From a virus: a stretch of 32,332 nucleotides of DNA. Both the position numbers and the translations under genes were made by a program. Below the pieces are notes generated by a model, which was not told the origin of the DNA, did no database searches, and saw only the letters and a program-made list of their open reading frames with translations. The stretch lies in IMG/VR virus record IMGVR_UViG_3300029911_000104, positions 1 to 32,332 of that record. One strand, written 5' to 3'. Positions 6,149 to 13,851 of this stretch are shown here, piece by piece. Positions within the stretch are counted from its first letter, which is position 1. Every line of letters starts with the position of its first letter.

Positions 6149-6182
6149 CCCCCCGTGCCCGCCGTGGACACGGGGGGTTTTG
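6149..6182 (+). terminator. Rho-independent terminator
   Basis: A perfect 9-bp stem, CCCCCCGTG (6149-6157) with CACGGGGGG (6169-6177), an 11-nt loop, then TTTT. It closes the 5055-6123 operon. Confidence 0.9.
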
Positions 6183-6193
6183 CTTCGCCCCAC

Positions 6194-6221
6194 TTGACGG
6201 ATTTCCGGTTCGTGGTGGAAT
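6194..6221 (+). promoter_or_regulatory. Promoter for the fibre/structural cluster
   Basis: TTGACG 6194-6199, 16-bp spacer, TGGAAT 6216-6221. It lies just after a terminator and 85 nt before the next gene. The -10 is imperfect. Confidence 0.45.
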
Positions 6222-6306
6222 GGGTTCAGTGCAAGGCCGCTGGACATCAAGGGTGAACTGCGGCTGACGATCAGCCCGCAACCCAACCCACCTACCGGAG
6301 CATCTC

Positions 6307-6876
6307 ATGTCGACCGCAGCATTCTCAGTCGCGCAAAAGCACAGCTTCATCGCTGCCGCCCCCGCGCTCTCCACCTACCCCCTGCTCACCGACCCCGACG
6401 CGCTCGCCAACGGGCGGCTCATCAAGTACCGCGTTTACGGCGGCGGCTCGGTCAAGGGGATCACGGTCCAGAACCTCGGCCCGGCCTCGCTGAACTTCTC
6501 CGTCGAGACCTCGTCGGACAACACCAACTGGTACACGCCCTCGGCCCCCGGGACCGCAGGTGCCAACGGCATCAGCGGCGTCAACCTCGCCCTCGGCACC
6601 AACTCCGGCACGACCGTGACCCCGCTGGTCATCGCCGCCGGTTCCCGCCGCACGTACGAGCTCAGCATCCCGTCGTTCGGGCCGACCCTCGCCCCCAACA
6701 CCGTCCCCAACACGGGCACGGCGTACGCCTCGGGCGACCTCTACGTCCGCATCACGGCCACCGGCGGCACCCAGTTCTACGGCCACATCGAGTCCGACGC
6801 GAACCTGTCCCGCGTCATCTACCCGACCGCCACCTACGACCGCGCCTCCGGCTACCCGTACGTCTTCGGGGGGTGA
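6307..6876 (+). CDS. Probable virion decoration or surface protein
   Basis: 189 residues, start supported by GGAG 8 nt upstream. The composition (Ser/Thr/Gly/Asn-rich, few charges) and alternating beta-strands are typical of phage surface proteins. A segment reading VKGITVQNLGPASLNFSVET resembles one in the protein at 11611 (IVGVRNTSPSAYSFSLQQS): both describe a beta-sandwich with an SxDN/SNDG turn. No signal peptide. It heads a run of four such proteins before the prohead protease. The exact location on the particle is not shown. Confidence 0.6.
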   Translation: MSTAAFSVAQKHSFIAAAPALSTYPLLTDPDALANGRLIKYRVYGGGSVKGITVQNLGPASLNFSVETSSDNTNWYTPSAPGTAGANGISGVNLALGTNSGTTVTPLVIAAGSRRTYELSIPSFGPTLAPNTVPNTGTAYASGDLYVRITATGGTQFYGHIESDANLSRVIYPTATYDRASGYPYVFGG

Positions 6877-6914
6877 TCGACCCCACGCGAGGTTTGGCCC
6901 AGCCGCAGCAAGCT

Positions 6915-6953
6915 GAACCGCTCCCGTCGAAATTAGGCGGGGGCGGTTCTTAC
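6915..6953 (+). terminator. Hairpin between structural genes, weak terminator
   Basis: GAACCGCTCCCG (6915-6926) pairs with CGGGGGCGGTTC (6938-6949), 12 bp with one wobble and an 11-nt loop. Only a broken T-run (TTCTTACGTTT) follows, so it may attenuate transcription or stabilise an mRNA end instead of fully terminating. Confidence 0.6.
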
Positions 6954-6966
6954 GTTTGGAGAGATC

Positions 6967-9900
6967 ATGGCAACGACCCCCGTGCAAGTCTGGTACCCGA
7001 CCTCCGCCAACGTGGGGGCGCTGTACAACTCGACCAACCCGCCCACGGGCATCGCCAGCGGCACGACCGTCACGGCCATGAACTGGGCCAGCGCGGCCTC
7101 CGGCGGGCAGCTCAGGACGGTGTATCGCGGCCTCCAGGGCGGCTCGGACTTCGGGGCGTCGTGCCTCATCGACAGCACCAACGCGTACAGCTGGTCGGCT
7201 GCGGCGTCCAACACGGCCACGTTCGCGCTCGACCTCACGCCCTCCCTCACCTACGCGATCGCGCAGCAGCCGGGCGGAACGGTCGCCTCCAACGGGTCGC
7301 TTGCCTTCTACGTCGACGTCGCGTTCTTCACCGCCCAGTTCGGCGTGTCGGTCGGCGGCGCGTACAACCTCCTGCGCAGCTACAACGCCGGCAAGGACAT
7401 GTTCCTCCAGCTGACGAGCGCCAACGACGGAACGCTGGGCTACCAGTTCTACAGCTCCGCCAACCAGACCCTTCAGGGCAGCTGCGCCGCCAAGATGCCC
7501 CTCGGCCTGGTGTTCCTCCGGATGGGCTGCGCACAGTGGTCTGCGGGCTACTACGGCTTTGACTGGAGCTTCTACATGTCCACCAACGGCGCTGCCGGGT
7601 CGTGGACCACGCTCGTCAACAGCGCCGTGGTCGTGCCCACCCACAGCGGCACGCAGTGCTACGGGCCCGGATCGACCAACCCCTCCATCGTCATCGGCTC
7701 CTACCAGGGTTCGGGAAACGCCGGAACCATCGGTCGGTACCTCGGCCACTGCTTCACGCTGTGCTCGTCCGGGACGAACGACTTCTCCTCGGCCACGCAG
7801 CTCCCCGTCGCGTTCACGCCGCCGCCGTGGGGCGTCTACGTCAACGCCGCCTCCAACGCGCCCTCGGGCGGGCTCGGCACCAGCAACAGCTACATGAGCG
7901 CGCTCGACTTCAACGCCGCCATCCAGCGCGGGGCGTTCCTGTCGCCGAGCGACAAAATCTTCACGTACGGCGGGACCCCCGTGTCCGTGGCGGACGTCCC
8001 CCCGAACGCCGACATCCTCCGCGCTTCCTGGTCGGGCGGGACGATCAAGAACTTCGTCGGCACCGTCTCCGGCGGATCGTTCGTGACGTCCACGTACGCC
8101 GCAGGCACGCTGGCGGTCAGCCCGACCAACGTCGAGACCGTCTACATCTCGGCCAACGGCGGGGTCCCGCAGTACCCCCCGTCGGGCACCAACGCCCTCG
8201 GCTACGGCGGCCTTGGCAACGTGTACAACGTCAACTACACCTCGGACACGCCGGGCGTCACGGCGTGGGTCAAGCAGTGCTACCCGTACCCCAAGAGCGC
8301 GTGGTCGGCGGTGACCACCGTGTCCGGCTCCGGCTCGACCGTCACCTCGGTCTGGCCGGGGTCGGGTGGCCCCATCACCAACGTCTACTCCGCCACCTGC
8401 ACGTTCGCGTACCCCGCCGCGTGGCAGAACCTCGACGTCACGAGCGCGGGCGTCCTGCCGCACGTCATCTCCGGCACGTACACCTACGCCGGGGGCATCG
8501 GCACCGTGACGTGGGCCGGTTCCCCGTTCCCCTCGCCCGGGGCGTACTCGACGGCGTACCTGGTCTACCCCGACGTCGTCCCGCCCAGCATCGCCGCGAT
8601 CCCGGCCCGGACGAGCAACGCCGTCGCGGTGCGGTCCTCGACCCCGAACAGCATCACGTTCTCCGGCCCCCTGTACCGCTACGACAACGTCAACCTCCTG
8701 CCCCCCGGCACGGGCAACATCGTCAGCTACCCCAACCGCAACCTGAGCTCCACCCTGCGGTTCGCGCCGACGATCCCGTCCGCCAAGGTCGCGTACACGG
8801 CGGCGACCGGCGCGGTCGCGCTGTCGGGCACCAACCCGTACACCGGCTCCAACTGGATGGTCAACGCCGACCCGGGCGCTTACCCCACCAGCCTGGCGCT
8901 GACCCACGCCTACGTGCAGTCGACGGTGTCCGCGTCGTACTCCGGCATGTACGCGGTCTCCAACACCGGCTCGGGCGGCTTCTACCTCGTCAACGGCCCC
9001 TCGGTCGCCATCCCGGACATGTCGTTCAGCCACGCGTACGCGTGCATCGCGGCGTGCGCGGCGTTCCCCGGCTCGGCGTACCTCGACCCCACGAACTCCA
9101 ACACCTACACGGTGTACCCCACGGGTGGGGCCACCTACGCGACCACCGGAAACCTGTACGTGTCGCCCTACGGCAACGCGAACCTGACCACGGCGGGCAA
9201 CAACGCCATCGAGCGGTCGCACCTGTACGGCTCCGGCCCGGTCGGCTTCAGCATCGTCAACTCGCCCGGCGGCGTCGTGCAGAACATCGCGCTCACCAAC
9301 ACGATGATGCAGTCGCCCTACGGGTCGCAGCAGTTCGGCGGGTACGCGTTCGGGTACCAGATCGGCAGCGGCATCGCCATATTCTCCAACTGCTTCGGCG
9401 ACATGACCGACAAGCACGCGTTCGGAAACGTGTGCAACCTGAGCGGGCACGCCCGCGGCGTGTACGCCAACTGCTTCGGCGGGCGCGGTCCCAACAACCC
9501 CAACACGGGGCAGCAGTGGCCGCTCGTCGACTACGTGGGCGGCATCGCGGGCTACCCCTCCACGATGCAGACCGCGTGGTGGAACACGTCGATCCCGTAC
9601 AACGCGGCTGCCGTCGACGGCGTCGGCGACAACGTCCAGGACCTCTCGGCCTCGACGTGGGGGGGACACGGCGGGGCGGGGGTCGGGTGGCTGACGCTGT
9701 ACCCCAGGTCCGCAGCGGTCGCCGCAGCCATGGGCGCGTCCAGGTCGTCCGCGAACCTGACCATCGCCGCCAAGACCGTCAACACGAACAACTTCGCGGG
9801 CAGCTACGGGTGCCTCCAGCTGTACGTCGTCTCCGGGTCCAACGTCGCCGCTGGCGACTCCTGCGTCATCTACGACGGCGTCAGCAGCAACACGTTCTCC

Positions 9901-11592
9901 TTCGTCAGCACGACCCAGTCGGGCACGAACGTGCTCGTCGGCGGCAGCAATTACGCCTCGATGGAGAACCTGTACGCGGCGGTCCTCCTGACCGGCCTGA
10001 CCAACTCGTTCACGCCGCAGGCGGGCGACATCCCCGCCAACCACTACTTCGACAACTCGAACCTGCTGGGCGGGGCGACCGCGACCGGCCTGTCGTGGCA
10101 GGCGGCGACGAGCAACCAAAGCGTCATCCTGCGGAGCGTCGCCAGCGCTGGCTGCAACGGCAACATGCGGGCGGAGGAGTGCTTCTTCGCCACGATACCC
10201 TACCCCAACGGCACCATCGCAGCCGGGTTCGGGTACGTCAACACGCTGTTCGCGCCCAACTTCGCGTACTTCAGCGCCTCCACCAGCCCGCTCAACAACA
10301 CGAACTCCAACTTCGCGGGCGTCCTTGAGATGCTCAAGTGCGGCGAGAACTACTCGACCAACCTCTCGTACGCGGGCTCCGGCCCGTACGTCCAGTACTT
10401 CGCGTCCGGCGGCTACAGCGGGCAGTCCGTGATGCGGAAGACCGATTGCTGGCTCGCCCTCAAGTCGGGGTGGGGCCTCATCGGCGGCCTGTCCGGCATC
10501 TCCAACACGGGCACCAACTCCTTCGCCATCCAGTCCACCAATCAGCGGTACATCACCCCCGACGGGTCGCCGCAGCTGTACCTGTCGGCGTACGGCGGCG
10601 GCGCGTCGCCCGTCTCGTTCTCGGGCTACGCCGCCATCGAGCCCACGGCCCTGACCTACGCCTCGTACGCGCTGGCGGGCATCAGCCCGTCCACCAACGC
10701 GCTCCTCGCAGCCTCGCCCCTCGTGGGCGCGGGCTCGGTGTCCATCGCGTCGGGCCTCGACATCACCGCCGCGACGTTCAACGCCCGCAACTCCATCGGG
10801 CCGTACGAGCTCCCGTCCCTGCAGGTCTCAAGCATCGCGGCGACGGCGCAGAACCGCCTCCGCGTCACGCTCAGCCCCTCGTCCATCGTTGCCCTGCCCC
10901 TGTCGCTGGCCTCGAGCGGCTTCACCCTCACGTACGCGGGCGTCGCGTACGCGAACTTCACGGTCGAGTACGCGACGACGTACAACGGGTTCTTCGACAT
11001 CGTCCTGCCCCCCGGCACGGCCATCTTCCAGACCGGGACCTCGACCCTCTCGTACGTCCCCGGCGTCCCCTCCATCTCGGACGCGGCGGGCACCCCGCTG
11101 CTGGCGTTCACCGGCCTGTCGGTCACCGACACCGCGCTGCCCACCGTGGCCCAGCTGGTCAGCGGGAGCCCGCCCCAGATTCCCGGCACGGCCCTGACCC
11201 TCGACGACGTCGACCAGCCCACCATCGCCTCGGGCGTCGACAACACCCTCCTGCTGTACGTGGAGCCCGGAACCCCGCAGGTCGTGGCGTTCGAGTCCTC
11301 GGCCTACTGGCCGGTGTTCATCACCGCCGCCTGCCCCTACGGGACGGGCACGCTGACGTTCGCCTCCTCCCTCGACGCGGGCAACGTCAGCGCCTACGCG
11401 TCGCAGGCCGTCCGGCAGGAGAGCGGGACCAACACCGCAGCCCCCACCGTGACCGCCGGGACGACCCCCCGATTCGCGCTGGAGAGCCTGTCGCTGCCGT
11501 ACCTCAGGCTCACCGCGACGTCGGTCCCCGTGCGCGTCATCATCACGACCCGCTCGCCCATGACCCGGATCGTCACCGCGCTCCAAATCTAG
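6967..11592 (+). CDS. Large virion-associated fibre or host-interaction protein
   Basis: 1541 residues; GGAGAGA precedes the ATG. Residues 1-~285 look like a beta-sandwich lectin-type domain. A right-handed beta-helix-like stretch starts near residue 288 (WGVYVNAASNAPSGGLGTSN) and runs to about 1280, rich in Asn/Gly/Ser/Thr turns, as in receptor-binding and polysaccharide-degrading tail proteins. Residues ~1286-1395 form a separate Ig-like module (RLRVTLSPSS, GFTLTYAGVAY, LPPGTAIFQ, SYVPGVPSISDAAG) resembling SwmB-type repeats. The same module is found in the gene at 12495. A final ~100-residue beta domain closes it. No enzymatic residues can be assigned by eye. A role in surface binding is inferred from architecture. 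Confidence 0.65.
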   Translation: MATTPVQVWYPTSANVGALYNSTNPPTGIASGTTVTAMNWASAASGGQLRTVYRGLQGGSDFGASCLIDSTNAYSWSAAASNTATFALDLTPSLTYAIAQQPGGTVASNGSLAFYVDVAFFTAQFGVSVGGAYNLLRSYNAGKDMFLQLTSANDGTLGYQFYSSANQTLQGSCAAKMPLGLVFLRMGCAQWSAGYYGFDWSFYMSTNGAAGSWTTLVNSAVVVPTHSGTQCYGPGSTNPSIVIGSYQGSGNAGTIGRYLGHCFTLCSSGTNDFSSATQLPVAFTPPPWGVYVNAASNAPSGGLGTSNSYMSALDFNAAIQRGAFLSPSDKIFTYGGTPVSVADVPPNADILRASWSGGTIKNFVGTVSGGSFVTSTYAAGTLAVSPTNVETVYISANGGVPQYPPSGTNALGYGGLGNVYNVNYTSDTPGVTAWVKQCYPYPKSAWSAVTTVSGSGSTVTSVWPGSGGPITNVYSATCTFAYPAAWQNLDVTSAGVLPHVISGTYTYAGGIGTVTWAGSPFPSPGAYSTAYLVYPDVVPPSIAAIPARTSNAVAVRSSTPNSITFSGPLYRYDNVNLLPPGTGNIVSYPNRNLSSTLRFAPTIPSAKVAYTAATGAVALSGTNPYTGSNWMVNADPGAYPTSLALTHAYVQSTVSASYSGMYAVSNTGSGGFYLVNGPSVAIPDMSFSHAYACIAACAAFPGSAYLDPTNSNTYTVYPTGGATYATTGNLYVSPYGNANLTTAGNNAIERSHLYGSGPVGFSIVNSPGGVVQNIALTNTMMQSPYGSQQFGGYAFGYQIGSGIAIFSNCFGDMTDKHAFGNVCNLSGHARGVYANCFGGRGPNNPNTGQQWPLVDYVGGIAGYPSTMQTAWWNTSIPYNAAAVDGVGDNVQDLSASTWGGHGGAGVGWLTLYPRSAAVAAAMGASRSSANLTIAAKTVNTNNFAGSYGCLQLYVVSGSNVAAGDSCVIYDGVSSNTFSFVSTTQSGTNVLVGGSNYASMENLYAAVLLTGLTNSFTPQAGDIPANHYFDNSNLLGGATATGLSWQAATSNQSVILRSVASAGCNGNMRAEECFFATIPYPNGTIAAGFGYVNTLFAPNFAYFSASTSPLNNTNSNFAGVLEMLKCGENYSTNLSYAGSGPYVQYFASGGYSGQSVMRKTDCWLALKSGWGLIGGLSGISNTGTNSFAIQSTNQRYITPDGSPQLYLSAYGGGASPVSFSGYAAIEPTALTYASYALAGISPSTNALLAASPLVGAGSVSIASGLDITAATFNARNSIGPYELPSLQVSSIAATAQNRLRVTLSPSSIVALPLSLASSGFTLTYAGVAYANFTVEYATTYNGFFDIVLPPGTAIFQTGTSTLSYVPGVPSISDAAGTPLLAFTGLSVTDTALPTVAQLVSGSPPQIPGTALTLDDVDQPTIASGVDNTLLLYVEPGTPQVVAFESSAYWPVFITAACPYGTGTLTFASSLDAGNVSAYASQAVRQESGTNTAAPTVTAGTTPRFALESLSLPYLRLTATSVPVRVIITTRSPMTRIVTALQI

Positions 11593-11610
11593 TAGACTGG
11601 GAGGACCACC

Positions 11611-12480
11611 ATGCCCTACAACGCCACCGCACCGCAGGACCTCTCCCCGAGCACGCTGTACCTCAACGGCGCGCCGATCATCCACCGCACGTACTTCTCG
11701 TCGGACCCGTACACCTCGCCCGCGACGGGCAGCACCATCATGGTGCAGGTGCAGCGGACGCAGCTGCCGGGCTCCGGGTTCATCGTGGGCGTGAGGAACA
11801 CCTCGCCCTCGGCGTACTCGTTCTCGCTCCAGCAGTCGAACGACGGCGGCGTCACCGACGCCTACTCGGGCATCACGTTCTACTTCAACGGGAGCACGGC
11901 CACCTCCGTGAACCTCCAGCCGGGCGGGTACGCGGAGGTCGAGGTCCCCTCCACGCCCGTCACCAACTCCGCGCTGGGCGTGTTCAAGCCTTACGTCGCG
12001 CTCGTGACCAGCAGCGGCAACACCTCCGGCGCGTGCGACTGGAAGTACAACAACGGCAGCTTCGACCGCATGGCGAGCCAGAACGTCACCGGGTACGTCA
12101 AGGACGTCTCCCAGTTGGACTCGGGCGTCGTGCCCATCACGAACGTCCTCACCTCGGTGCTCACCGTCCAGCGCATCGGCGCTGCCCCGTGGACGCCGGG
12201 CACGCTGCTCCTCGGCGGGCAGGTCGGCACCTCCGCCCTCACCGGGCTCACGGTCCTGCGGCAGGACAGCCCCAACGGGCCGTGGGTCACCGTCGGGGCC
12301 AACGGCTCGCTCAACACCGTCGACGCCACGATCCAGTACAGCACCACCAACGCCTACACGACCGGCGCTAACGGCGTCTTCGAGCTCGGGCTGTCGGTCG
12401 CCGGCGCTTACTCCTACAACATCTTCGCCGCGTCGGCCACGGCGGGCGGAAGCTCGCTGCGGCTCACGGCGATCCTCTAG
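11611..12480 (+). CDS. Virion surface/fibre-like protein
   Basis: 289 residues; GGGAGG lies just before the ATG, 18 nt after the previous stop. It is beta-rich and low in charge. Two similar halves are suggested: residues ~45-120 (GSGFIVGVRNTSPSAYSFSL ... LQPGGYAEVEVP) and ~205-289 (ALTGLTVLRQDSPNGPWVTV ... GANGVFELGLSV). Each has a sandwich strand pattern with a Gly-rich closing strand, and both recall the protein at 6307. Probably built from the same surface-decoration fold. No family name can be given. Confidence 0.6.
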   Translation: MPYNATAPQDLSPSTLYLNGAPIIHRTYFSSDPYTSPATGSTIMVQVQRTQLPGSGFIVGVRNTSPSAYSFSLQQSNDGGVTDAYSGITFYFNGSTATSVNLQPGGYAEVEVPSTPVTNSALGVFKPYVALVTSSGNTSGACDWKYNNGSFDRMASQNVTGYVKDVSQLDSGVVPITNVLTSVLTVQRIGAAPWTPGTLLLGGQVGTSALTGLTVLRQDSPNGPWVTVGANGSLNTVDATIQYSTTNAYTTGANGVFELGLSVAGAYSYNIFAASATAGGSSLRLTAIL

Positions 12481-12494
12481 CCCGGGAGGGCACC

Positions 12495-13289
12495 GTGCAG
12501 ATATCAGGCGCTGCGCTCACCGCCGACGACCGGCTCTACGTCACCATCTCCAACCCCATCGGGGGCCTGCCCGCGCACCTGTCCGGCGTCGGCTTCACGC
12601 TCTCGTACGCCGGGTCCACGACGTACACGTTCCTGTCCCCGGAGGTGACCGTCGACAACGCCTACACCACCCCGCCCGGCTTTCCGCTGCCCTCGTTCGC
12701 CTTCTACCTCATGCTCCCGCCCGGCACGGGCCTTCAGCGGGGAGGGTCGCCCTCGATCTCCTACACGCCCGGGTACGGGGGCATCAGCAACGCCGCCGGG
12801 GACACGCTCCTGCCGCTCTCCGGCTACCCCGTGGACGACTCGGCGCTGCCCACCGTGACCCCCGCTGGCGACCTGCTCGTCTACGCCACGGACATCCAGG
12901 CCACGGCGGGCGGGTACGTCTACTCGATGGCGCTGGCGTTCAAGCGGCCCAACCACACCCTCTACCTCGTCCAGCCCAGCCCCTCGCCCGTGTCGCTGAC
13001 GCTCGTCGCGCAGCAGTTCCCGTGCTCGGTCACGATCCGGCAATCAGCGCCCAACGGCGACCTCTCGACGTTCGCCGACGTGGCCGTCACGAGCGCGTCC
13101 ACGGGTCGGGTCACCAGCACGCCCGTCGTCCCGCCCTACGGCACCGCCACCTACTCGGCGACGCTGACGGGCCAGTACGTCACCATCCAGTCCGACAACC
13201 TGATGCGGCTGAGCGCGTCCACGTCCTCCATGATCTACCGTGCGGTGCCGCAGGGCGTGGAGCACTACTGGTACTACTGGGGATGGTAA
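12495..13289 (+). CDS. Fibre-like protein carrying the Ig/SwmB-like module
   Basis: 264 residues from GTG 12495 with GGGAGG upstream. Residues 1-~125 align with residues ~1286-1395 of the 1541-residue protein: GFTLSYAGSTTY against GFTLTYAGVAYA, MLPPGTGLQRG against VLPPGTAIFQT, and a shared DSALPTV/DTALPTV end. Residues ~130-264 match its last domain in kind (beta-rich, SVTIRQSAPNGD...). The C-terminus is aromatic (EHYWYYWGW). The gene is thus a detached paralogue of the big protein's C-terminal end, likely exposed on the same structure. Confidence 0.65.
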   Translation: MQISGAALTADDRLYVTISNPIGGLPAHLSGVGFTLSYAGSTTYTFLSPEVTVDNAYTTPPGFPLPSFAFYLMLPPGTGLQRGGSPSISYTPGYGGISNAAGDTLLPLSGYPVDDSALPTVTPAGDLLVYATDIQATAGGYVYSMALAFKRPNHTLYLVQPSPSPVSLTLVAQQFPCSVTIRQSAPNGDLSTFADVAVTSASTGRVTSTPVVPPYGTATYSATLTGQYVTIQSDNLMRLSASTSSMIYRAVPQGVEHYWYYWGW

Positions 13290-13304
13290 CCGCGTTTCTC
13301 AAAG

Positions 13305-13320
13305 TGCCCGTCGTGTCCGC
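13305..13320 (-). repeat. 16-bp dispersed repeat, minus orientation
   Basis: Reverse complement of GCGGACACGACGGGCA in the 50-nt gap between 13289 and 13340. On the minus strand the match to the copy at 22231 continues with ACTTTGAGAAAC, 28 bp shared in total including a further base. Confidence 0.85.
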
Positions 13321-13339
13321 GATTTGCTAGGAGTTTGCC

Positions 13340-13810
13340 ATGTCCAAGGTCAGCGCGGGTAAGCCCATCAAGGCGTTCGACTGGTTTCGGAAAGTGTCCA
13401 AGACCAAGCCCGTCGAGGTCAGGCCGCCGGGCCGCGCCCGCGCGCCGTTGCCGACCGCCCTGTCCGGCGAGACGTTCCTGCTGGGGTGCTCCGGGAGGGT
13501 CTCGTTCACGCTGACCATGAAGCTGCCGACGGAGCGGGAGCCCACGGCGTGGGACATGAACGAGGAGGAGGTCCGCCGCGCGCTGGCCCTGTTCGGCGTC
13601 TCGGACGTCCCGCAGATCGTGTCCGCCGCGAGGTACTGGAGGCTCGTCCAGGTCGTGCCCAACCGAGGCCGTGGCATCCCCCAGCAGGTCATCTGCCTGT
13701 TCGCGCGCGACGCCACGCCCAAGCTCGACTTCCGGGACGGCCACGACCACGAGCCGCAGCACGAGACCCCATCGACCGAGCAGATCGCGGCGTCCATCCT
13801 CGGTCGGTGA
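13340..13810 (+). CDS. Hypothetical protein preceding the prohead protease
   Basis: 156 residues; AGGAG 7 nt before the ATG. A basic, Pro/Arg-rich N-terminal stretch (KPVEVRPPGRARAPLPTA) is followed by a compact domain (GETFLLGCSGRVSFTLTMKL, NEEEVRRALALFGVSDVPQI, RYWRLVQVVPNRGRGI) and an acidic His-rich tail (RDGHDHEPQHETPS). No family recognised. Its position next to protease and capsid genes suggests a head-assembly role, by context only. Confidence 0.65.
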   Translation: MSKVSAGKPIKAFDWFRKVSKTKPVEVRPPGRARAPLPTALSGETFLLGCSGRVSFTLTMKLPTEREPTAWDMNEEEVRRALALFGVSDVPQIVSAARYWRLVQVVPNRGRGIPQQVICLFARDATPKLDFRDGHDHEPQHETPSTEQIAASILGR

Positions 13811-13812
13811 CC

Positions 13813-13841
13813 TAGCGACCAAATCGCAAACGCGGTATTCT
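13813..13841 (+). promoter_or_regulatory. -10-driven promoter, near-leaderless
   Basis: TATTCT at 13836-13841 lies 10 nt before ATG 13852 in the context GGTATTCTGGA, which recurs before ATG 26766. The -35 (TAGCGA, 17 bp upstream) is poor. No clear Shine-Dalgarno precedes the ATG. Confidence 0.4.
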
Positions 13842-13851
13842 GGAGTACATC

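Noticed and set aside
6325-10119. Very long minus-strand open frame (1264 codons) opposite the fibre gene
   Set aside because: It is Arg/Gly/Val-rich and mirrors GC3-biased coding on the + strand; no ribosome site or domain. The same applies to long minus frames at 488-1954, 13327-15438, 15490-17457, 24354-25643, 26947-29628 and 29390-31123.
11593-11598. TAGACT as a promoter -10 before the 11611 gene
   Set aside because: No -35 at the right distance, and the gene has a strong ribosome site, so co-transcription with the upstream gene is simpler.
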